64,000 bases of DNA. Origin: Brachybacterium sp. SGAir0954 (GTDB lineage: Bacteria > Actinomycetota > Actinomycetes > Actinomycetales > Dermabacteraceae). Numbering within the stretch: the first letter of the stretch is position 1; every line of letters begins with the position of its first letter. Below are positions 58,911 through 64,000 of the stretch, piece after piece. The translations under genes and the position numbers were made by a program. The notes under the pieces were generated by a model. That model saw only the letters and a program-made list of their open reading frames with translations, was not told the origin of the DNA and ran no database searches. The stretch is taken from positions 806,001-870,000 of the forward strand of contig NZ_CP027295.1 of NCBI RefSeq assembly GCF_005490785.1. Reading direction: 5' to 3'.

Positions 58911-59241
58911 GCTGCGCTTCGCCGTGCGCTGGCCGGACGGCGCCGAGTCCGAGCACTATTCCCCGAGCCTCGTGATCGCCGACCACCTCCGGGAGGGGGC
59001 GGGCTACGACCTCGAGGACTTCGTGGACCGCGCCCGCACGGCCCTGGGCGCCGCGAGCGACCGGGTCGAGGCCCGCTACGGGCACCCCTGCTCCCTCGCG
59101 CGCCGCTCCTCCCGGCAGATCGCGGAACGTGCGGCCGCCTCCCCGCCGGGGCGCGTCGAGGTGCTGAGGTTCGTCCGCCCGGCCGTGCCCTTCCCCGCCG
59201 GTGCGAGCGCCGGCCCGAGGCCCGAGGAGGCCCGCCGATGA
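58903..59241 (+). CDS. MSMEG_0570-family nitrogen starvation response protein
   Basis: A 112-residue protein: PELRFAVRWPDGAESEHYSPSLVIADHL, then helical EGAGYDLEDFVDRARTALGAASDRVEARYG with a single Cys, and a Pro/Ala/Arg-rich end. Its ATG overlaps the nitrilase stop by eight bases. Found only in Nit1C-type clusters; activity unknown. Confidence 0.85.
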   Translation: MPELRFAVRWPDGAESEHYSPSLVIADHLREGAGYDLEDFVDRARTALGAASDRVEARYGHPCSLARRSSRQIAERAAASPPGRVEVLRFVRPAVPFPAGASAGPRPEEARR

Positions 59242-60503
59242 TCCCCACCACCCTCACCCCTGGTGAGCACTACGAGGCGGTCGTCGTCGGCGGCGGGCAG
59301 GCCGGGCTCGCGCTCAGCAGGCACCTGGTCGACGCCGGCGTGCACCACGTGGTGATCGAGCGGGAGAGCGTCGCGCACGAGTGGAAGGACGGCCGCTGGG
59401 ACCAGTTCACGCTGGTCACCCCCAACTGGCACTGTCGCCTCCCCGGCTACGAGTACGAGGGCCCCGATCCCGACGGCTTCATGCGCCGCGACGAGGTCCA
59501 CGCCTGGGTGCGCGGCTTCGCGGAGTCCTTCGACGCCCCCGTCGCGGAGGGCGTGGCCGTCCGGCGCGTGAGCGCCCGCCCCGAGGGCGGGTTCACCGTC
59601 GAGACCGACGCGGGCACGATCACCGCAAGCACCGTCACCGCCGCGACCGGCGGCTACCACGAACCGGTCGTGCCCCCGTGGGCGGCCGCCCTGCCGCCGG
59701 AGCTGTTCCAGCTGCACTCCCACCGCTACCGGAGCGCGGCCCAGCTGCCGGAGGGACCGGTGCTCGTGGTGGGGACCGGGCAGTCCGGCACGCAGATCGC
59801 GGAGGACCTCCACCTCGAGGGCCGGGAGGTGCACCTGGCCGTCGGTCGCGCACCGCGCGTCGCGCGCTTCTACCGGGGCCGCGACTGCATGACCTGGCTC
59901 GCCGAGATGGGCGTCTACGACGTCCCCGTCTCCACCCGGGGCCTCGCCAAGCGCGAGTCGACCAACCATTACGTGACCGGCCGCGACGGCGGGCGTGACA
60001 TCGACCTGCGCGCCTTCGCCCGGGACGGCATGCACCTCCACGGCCGCGCCGAGGGCGTGGAGGACGGGGCGATCCGCCTGGACGACTCGCTCGCGGCGAA
60101 CCTCGACCATGCGGACTCCGTCGCCGAGTCCATCAAGGACGACATCGACGCGCACATCGCCACCCTGGGGATCGACGCGCCCGTCGAGCCCCGGTACCGG
60201 CCCGTGTGGACCCCGCCGGACGGGCCCACGCAGATCCCCCTCGAGGAGCTCTCCGCGATCGTCTGGGCGATCGGGTTCCGGGCGGACTGGTCCTGGCTCG
60301 ACCTCCCCGGGGTGCTCGATCCGACCGGGCATCCCGCTCACTCCCGCGGCGCGACGTCGGTGCCGGGGTTCCAGTTCCTGGGCCTGCCGTGGCTGCAGAC
60401 CTGGGGCTCGGGCCGCTTCCACGCGATCGCCCGGGACTCCGAGCACGTGGCCGCGACCGTCCGCGAGCACCTCGCGACGGTGGGGGAGCAGGCATGCGCG
60501 TAG
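59238..60503 (+). CDS. MSMEG_0569-family flavin-dependent oxidoreductase
   Basis: A 421-residue FAD/NAD(P)-dependent monooxygenase-like protein: FAD motif VVVGGGQAGLALSRHL, FTLVTPNWHCRLPGYEYEGPDPDGFM, second dinucleotide motif VLVVGTGQSGTQIAEDL, and the C-terminal ATSVPGFQFLGLPWLQTWGSGRF. It resembles flavin N-oxygenases, so hydroxylation of an amine or nitrogen atom is likely for the cluster product. ATGA overlap with the previous gene; a strong GAGGAGG precedes. Confidence 0.9.
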   Translation: MIPTTLTPGEHYEAVVVGGGQAGLALSRHLVDAGVHHVVIERESVAHEWKDGRWDQFTLVTPNWHCRLPGYEYEGPDPDGFMRRDEVHAWVRGFAESFDAPVAEGVAVRRVSARPEGGFTVETDAGTITASTVTAATGGYHEPVVPPWAAALPPELFQLHSHRYRSAAQLPEGPVLVVGTGQSGTQIAEDLHLEGREVHLAVGRAPRVARFYRGRDCMTWLAEMGVYDVPVSTRGLAKRESTNHYVTGRDGGRDIDLRAFARDGMHLHGRAEGVEDGAIRLDDSLAANLDHADSVAESIKDDIDAHIATLGIDAPVEPRYRPVWTPPDGPTQIPLEELSAIVWAIGFRADWSWLDLPGVLDPTGHPAHSRGATSVPGFQFLGLPWLQTWGSGRFHAIARDSEHVAATVREHLATVGEQACA

Positions 60504-61636
60504 CGCTGCTCACCTACTCGACGAAGCCCCGCGGGGGCGTGGTCCACACGCTCGCCCTCGCCGAGGCGCTCGCCGGCCGCGGGCACGAGGTCGAGGTGTG
60601 GACCCTCGCCCGCGGCGGCGACGCGGGCTTCTTCCGGGAGGTCGACCCCGCGGTGAGCGTGCGCGCCGTCCCCTTCCCCGAGGTGGAGGGGGAGAGCGTG
60701 GGGGAGCGCATCGACCGGTCGATCACGGTGCTTGGCGGGGCCTTCGACTCCGCGGCCGACGTCGTCCACGCGCAGGACTGCATCTCCGCGAACGCCGTGG
60801 GGGAGAGGGGGCGAGCGCACGTGCGCACGATCCACCACCTCGACGCGTTCACGACCGAGCGGCTGATCCGCTGCCACGACCGGGCGATCCGGGAGCCGGC
60901 AGCCCGGATCTGCGTCTCCGCCGCCGTCGCCGCGGAGGTGCGGGAGACGTACGGCCCGGTGCCGACGGTCATCCCCAACGGCGTCGCGGCGGAGCGCTTC
61001 GCCCGCGCCGCCGGGCCGGAGGGCGCCGCCGCCCGCGCCCGCTGGCAGGGCAGGCTCGGCCGCTACGTGCTCGCCCTCGGCGGGATCGAGCCCCGCAAGG
61101 GCACGATCGACCTGCTCGAGGCCTTCGCCCGGATCCGGGACCGGCATCCCGGGGTCCGGCTCGTGCTCGGCGGCGGGGAGACGCTCTTCGACTACCGCCC
61201 CTACCGGGCGCGCTTCGAGGAGCGGACCCGGGAGCTGGGGGTCGAGCCGGTGCTGCTGGGCACCCTGCCCGATGACGAGGTGCCCCCGCTCGTCGCGGGC
61301 GCGGAGGTGCTCGGCTTCGTCTCCACGAAGGAGGGGTTCGGCCTGGCCGCGCTCGAGGCGCTCGCCGCGGGCGTGCCCGTCCTCGCCCGGGACATCCCCG
61401 TGATCCGCGAGGTGTTCGGCGACGCCGTGCACCGCGCCCCGGGCACCGTGGAGGGCATCGCGAGCGGGCTCGACACGATGCTCGCGGGGGAGAGGCCCGA
61501 TCCGCGGCGGGGCCGTGCGCTCGCCGACGCCTTCACCTGGGAGCGGGCCGCGGAGCTCCACGAGCGGTTCTACCGGCACGTCCTCGAGCACGGAGGCGAT
61601 GCCGGTGCGCCGGTCGATCTCGCGGATCATCGCTGA
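60494..61636 (+). CDS. MSMEG_0565-family GT4 glycosyltransferase
   Basis: A 380-residue retaining glycosyltransferase: RVALLTYSTKPRGGVVHTLALAEALAGRGHEV, VHAQDCISANA, VIPNGVAAERF, LALGGIEPRKGTIDLLEAFARI and the E-x7-E site EGFGLAALEALAAG. It transfers a sugar from a nucleotide donor to an unknown acceptor in the cluster pathway. It overlaps the flavoprotein gene by ten bases. Confidence 0.9.
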   Translation: MRVALLTYSTKPRGGVVHTLALAEALAGRGHEVEVWTLARGGDAGFFREVDPAVSVRAVPFPEVEGESVGERIDRSITVLGGAFDSAADVVHAQDCISANAVGERGRAHVRTIHHLDAFTTERLIRCHDRAIREPAARICVSAAVAAEVRETYGPVPTVIPNGVAAERFARAAGPEGAAARARWQGRLGRYVLALGGIEPRKGTIDLLEAFARIRDRHPGVRLVLGGGETLFDYRPYRARFEERTRELGVEPVLLGTLPDDEVPPLVAGAEVLGFVSTKEGFGLAALEALAAGVPVLARDIPVIREVFGDAVHRAPGTVEGIASGLDTMLAGERPDPRRGRALADAFTWERAAELHERFYRHVLEHGGDAGAPVDLADHR

Positions 61637-63134
61637 GCGCGGCGCCCGGGACCCGTCGGAGCCGGTCGTCCTCGACGCCCGCGGCGTGCTCACCGCGGGC
61701 GAGCTCGCGGCGGGCGCCCGGTCGCTCGCCCGGCGCCTGCGCCGTGCGGGGGTGCGCGTCGACGACCACGTCGAGGTCTCCCTCGGCAACGACCGCGACA
61801 TGGTCATCGCCTGCTGCGCCGTGTGGGAGGCGGGCGCGACGCCGCTGCCGCTCGCCCCGGGGCTCGTGCACGCGGAGCGGGAGCGGATCGAGGACATTGC
61901 CCGCCCCACCGCCTCGATCGGTGCGCTCCCGGCGCGGCCGGACGTCGTGCATCTGCAGGTCGCGGGGACGGCCGACGGGGCCGACGACACCGATCGCAGT
62001 CCGGACCTCGACCCCGATCTGGCCGCCTCCTGCTGGAAGGCGATGACGACCTCCGGATCGACGGGCCGGCCCAAGATCGTCCGGGCGAGCGCCCCGGCGC
62101 TGCTCGACCCGGAGCGGGCGGTCGCCCCGTACCTGCCCCGTGACCAGGTGCAGCTCGTCGCCGGGCCGCTCACCCACCCGGCGCCCTTCACCTATGCCTT
62201 CCGCGGTCTGCTCACCGGTCACCGGCTCGTGCTGCTGCCGCGCTTCACCCCGGAGGCCTGGCTCGACGCCGTCGAGGAGCACCGCGTCACCTGGGCGATG
62301 GTGGTGCCGACGATGCTCCACCGCCTCCTGCGACTGCCGCCCTCCCGGCGCTCGCCCGCGAGGCTCGCGAGCCTGCGCACCCTGCTGCATATCGGCGCGC
62401 CCTGCGCGGTGCCGCTCAAGCGGGAGGTCATCGACTGGCTGGGCCCCGAGCGGGTCCTCGAGGTGTACGCGGGCAGCGAGTCCAACGGGATCGTCATGAT
62501 CGACGGCGCGGACTGGCTCGCGCATCCCGGGAGCGTGGGCAGGCCGCTGCCGGGCACCTCCGCGCGGATCGTCGACGCCGAGGGCCGCGCGCTGCCGCCC
62601 GGCCGCACGGGTCTCGTGCAGATGCGCCGCGAGGGCGCCCCCGCCTCGCACTACCTCGGCGCCCCCTCCCGTCGCGACGCCGAGGGCTGGGACACCCTGG
62701 GGGACCTGGGCCGCCTGGACGCCGCGGGCTACCTCCACCTCACGGACCGCGAGGACGACATGATCGACCGCGGCGGGGAGCTCATCGCCCCGGCCGCGAT
62801 CGAGGCGGAGCTCGAACAGCACCCCGAGGTGCGCGGCGCCCTCGTGCTCGGACTGCCGGACGCGGAGTGGGGGCACCGGATCGCGGCCGTGCTCGACGTC
62901 CCCGGGGTCGGGCCCGACGGGGAGGACGGGGACGCCGCGGAGGCCGTCGGCCGGCGGATCCTCGCCGGGGTGCGGCCCCGCCTCGGGCATCGCACCCCGC
63001 AGGAGGTGCTCGTCGTCGACCGCCTGCTGCGGGACGACGCCGGCAAGGCCCGCCGCCGGGCGTGGGTCACCGCCTTCGAGGAGGGCGGGCTCAGATCCCG
63101 CCGGCCGCCCGCGCCGCCGCCGAGACCTTCATGA
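61605..63134 (+). CDS. Adenylate-forming (acyl-CoA synthetase-like) ligase
   Basis: A 509-residue ANL-superfamily ligase that activates a carboxylate as acyl-AMP, possibly the acid released by the nitrilase. P-loop TTSGSTGRPKIV, motif YAGSESNGIVM, WDTLGDLGRLDAAGYLHLTDREDDMI and the C-terminal Lys region DDAGKARRRAW are present. GTG 61605 has GGAGG eight bases upstream; ATG 61599 is the near alternative. It overlaps the glycosyltransferase gene, and its 3' end overlaps the opposite-strand MarR gene by 44 bases. Confidence 0.87.
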   Translation: MRRSISRIIAERGARDPSEPVVLDARGVLTAGELAAGARSLARRLRRAGVRVDDHVEVSLGNDRDMVIACCAVWEAGATPLPLAPGLVHAERERIEDIARPTASIGALPARPDVVHLQVAGTADGADDTDRSPDLDPDLAASCWKAMTTSGSTGRPKIVRASAPALLDPERAVAPYLPRDQVQLVAGPLTHPAPFTYAFRGLLTGHRLVLLPRFTPEAWLDAVEEHRVTWAMVVPTMLHRLLRLPPSRRSPARLASLRTLLHIGAPCAVPLKREVIDWLGPERVLEVYAGSESNGIVMIDGADWLAHPGSVGRPLPGTSARIVDAEGRALPPGRTGLVQMRREGAPASHYLGAPSRRDAEGWDTLGDLGRLDAAGYLHLTDREDDMIDRGGELIAPAAIEAELEQHPEVRGALVLGLPDAEWGHRIAAVLDVPGVGPDGEDGDAAEAVGRRILAGVRPRLGHRTPQEVLVVDRLLRDDAGKARRRAWVTAFEEGGLRSRRPPAPPPRPS

Positions 63135-63546
63135 GACTGCGCTGCAGGGCCTGCAGCTCCTCCATGTCCATGCCGAGCCGCTCGAGCATCTGACCGGGGA
63201 CGGCCTCCGCCTCATGGCGCAGCGCGGCCCCGGCGGGGGTGAGCGCGATCGCGAGGACGCGCTCGTCCTTCTCGTCGCGCCGACGCTCCACGTATCCGAT
63301 CGCCTCGAGCCGCTTCACGAGCGGGGAGACCGTGCCCGGGTCCAGCTGGAGCCGTGCGCTGAGGGCCTTCACGGAGAGCGGGGCGTCCTCCCAGAGGGCG
63401 AGCATCACGAGGTACTGCGGATGCGTCAGCCCCAGCGGCTCGAGGACCGGGCGGTAGGCGGCGACGATGCTCCGCGAGGTGAGGGTCACGGCGAAGCAGA
63501 ACTGGGTCTCCAGCGCCAGAGGGTCCACGGGACCGGCTTCGCTCAC
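63091..63546 (-). CDS. MarR-family regulator, OhrR-like
   Basis: A 151-residue winged-helix repressor. QFCFAVTLTSRSIVAAYRPVLEPLGLTHPQYLVMLALWE is very close to OhrR proteins, including Cys17, the residue that senses organic hydroperoxides. The DNA-binding wing is TVSPLVKRLEAIGYVERRRDEKDER. GTG 63546 has AAGGAG five bases upstream. It is divergent from the pyruvate oxidase gene, which may be its target; no ohr gene is in view. Confidence 0.88.
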   Translation of the reverse strand: MSEAGPVDPLALETQFCFAVTLTSRSIVAAYRPVLEPLGLTHPQYLVMLALWEDAPLSVKALSARLQLDPGTVSPLVKRLEAIGYVERRRDEKDERVLAIALTPAGAALRHEAEAVPGQMLERLGMDMEELQALQRSLMKVSAAARAAGGI

Positions 63547-63573
63547 GTCCACTCCTTCACAGCAGTCCGGACG

Positions 63574-63579
63574 AGCATA
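63574..63579 (-). promoter_or_regulatory. -10 element of the MarR gene
   Basis: TATGCT on the minus strand, 27 bases before GTG 63546. Confidence 0.45.
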
Positions 63580-63659
63580 CCGATCCCGGCGGGCCCCGCG
63601 TGCCGGGGTCCCGTCGGCCCTCCCGGACCGAACCTGTGCGGCGCCCGTGCGCCGAGGAC

Positions 63660-63665
63660 TAGGCT
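63660..63665 (+). promoter_or_regulatory. -10 element of the pyruvate oxidase gene
   Basis: TAGGCT, 58 bases before ATG 63724, leaving a leader with an AGGAG ribosome site. Confidence 0.4.
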
Positions 63666-63723
63666 CGATCCCATCGCGGCCTGCAGGACGCGGGCCGCTC
63701 CGCCGTCGATCCCAGGAGAAACC

Positions 63724-64000
63724 ATGGCCCGCACCAGTCTTGCCCGCCTCCTCGTCACCCAGCTGCGCGACCTCGGCGTCGAGCGCATCTACGGGGTGGT
63801 CGGCGACTCGCTGAACCCCGTCGTCGACGCGATCCGCACCACCGAGGGCATCGAGTGGGTGCACGTGCGCAACGAGGAGGCCGCCGCCTTCGCCGCCGGC
63901 GCCGAGGCCCGCCTGACCGGGAAGCTCGCCGTGTGCGCCGGCTCGTGCGGCCCCGGCAACACGCACCTCGTCCAGGGGCTGTTCGACGCGCACCGCGACG
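63724..64000 (+). CDS. poxB: Pyruvate oxidase/dehydrogenase (thiamine diphosphate), N-terminal part
   Basis: The first 92 residues, cut by the window edge. LVTQLRDLGVERIYGVVGDSLNPVVDAI and the catalytic Glu in VHVRNEEAAAFAAGAEARLTGKLAVCAGSCGPGNTHLVQGL are typical of PoxB-type enzymes, which oxidise pyruvate to acetate and CO2 with electrons passed to quinone. AGGAG lies five bases before ATG 63724. Confidence 0.85.
   Translation, partial: MARTSLARLLVTQLRDLGVERIYGVVGDSLNPVVDAIRTTEGIEWVHVRNEEAAAFAAGAEARLTGKLAVCAGSCGPGNTHLVQGLFDAHRD

Noticed and set aside
1-64000. tRNA, rRNA, insertion sequences, phage integrase or attachment sites
   Set aside because: No T-loop-like GGTTCGA context with folding arms, no transposase or integrase motifs and no flanking direct repeats were noticed on reading both strands.

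Overview
The window is about 64 kb of very GC-rich DNA. Almost every gene stops with TGA, genes are packed into short operons joined by 4-base ATGA/GTGA overlaps, and no tRNA, rRNA, CRISPR array or insertion sequence is visible. Codon use, gene content (LysX, MSMEG-type families, MmyB-like regulator) and frequent leaderless starts point to a high-GC actinomycete, probably Micrococcales of the Dermabacteraceae/Brachybacterium kind. The genus is an inference.

Layout. 1-5 kb: a partial ion transporter, an MHS-type symporter, an NYN-LOTUS RNase-like protein, a PhzF-fold enzyme and a six-TM membrane protein. 5-13 kb: a DMT transporter translationally coupled to lysX, an S9 peptidase and an MmyB-like regulator. 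13-21 kb: beta-carbonic anhydrase, glutathione peroxidase, a CPA1 Na+/H+ antiporter, a secreted lamin-tail protein and an asymmetric heterodimeric ABC exporter. 21-29 kb: the dihydroxyacetone kinase operon dhaK-dhaL-dhaM, a GH13 enzyme, a zinc alcohol dehydrogenase and small membrane or stress proteins, including a glutaredoxin-fold protein without its cysteines. 29.9-31.2 kb: a lower-GC helical protein that looks foreign. 31.4-41 kb: a five-gene operon (amino-acid-type ABC importer plus two flavin monooxygenases), divergent from a large fused oxidoreductase; this looks like an organosulfur salvage locus. 41-54.5 kb: aldo/keto reductase, a kinase-like/methyltransferase fusion, a two-component system, an F420-reductase-like protein, a CPBP-like membrane protein truncated by a 20-bp tandem duplication, a MacAB-like exporter, a beta-lactamase-fold hydrolase and a CNNM/HlyC-type protein.

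54.6-63.1 kb holds a complete nitrilase cluster of the Nit1C type: radical SAM protein, GNAT/AIR-synthase fusion, Sll0783/MSMEG_0572 protein, Nit6803-type nitrilase, MSMEG_0570 protein, MSMEG_0569 flavoprotein, MSMEG_0565 glycosyltransferase and an adenylate-forming ligase. All are on one strand and nearly all are coupled. Its upstream region carries nested inverted repeats and a GTCAC-N6-GTCAC element resembling a nitrogen-regulator site. The window ends with an OhrR-like MarR gene divergent from the start of a pyruvate oxidase gene.

The main observations beyond annotation are: the Nit1C locus with its unusual control region; the frameshifting 20-bp duplication at 48401-48440; several other short tandem duplications in or at the ends of genes; a very regular TANNNT hexamer 6-7 bases before many start codons, indicating leaderless mRNAs; and several domain fusions or lost catalytic residues.
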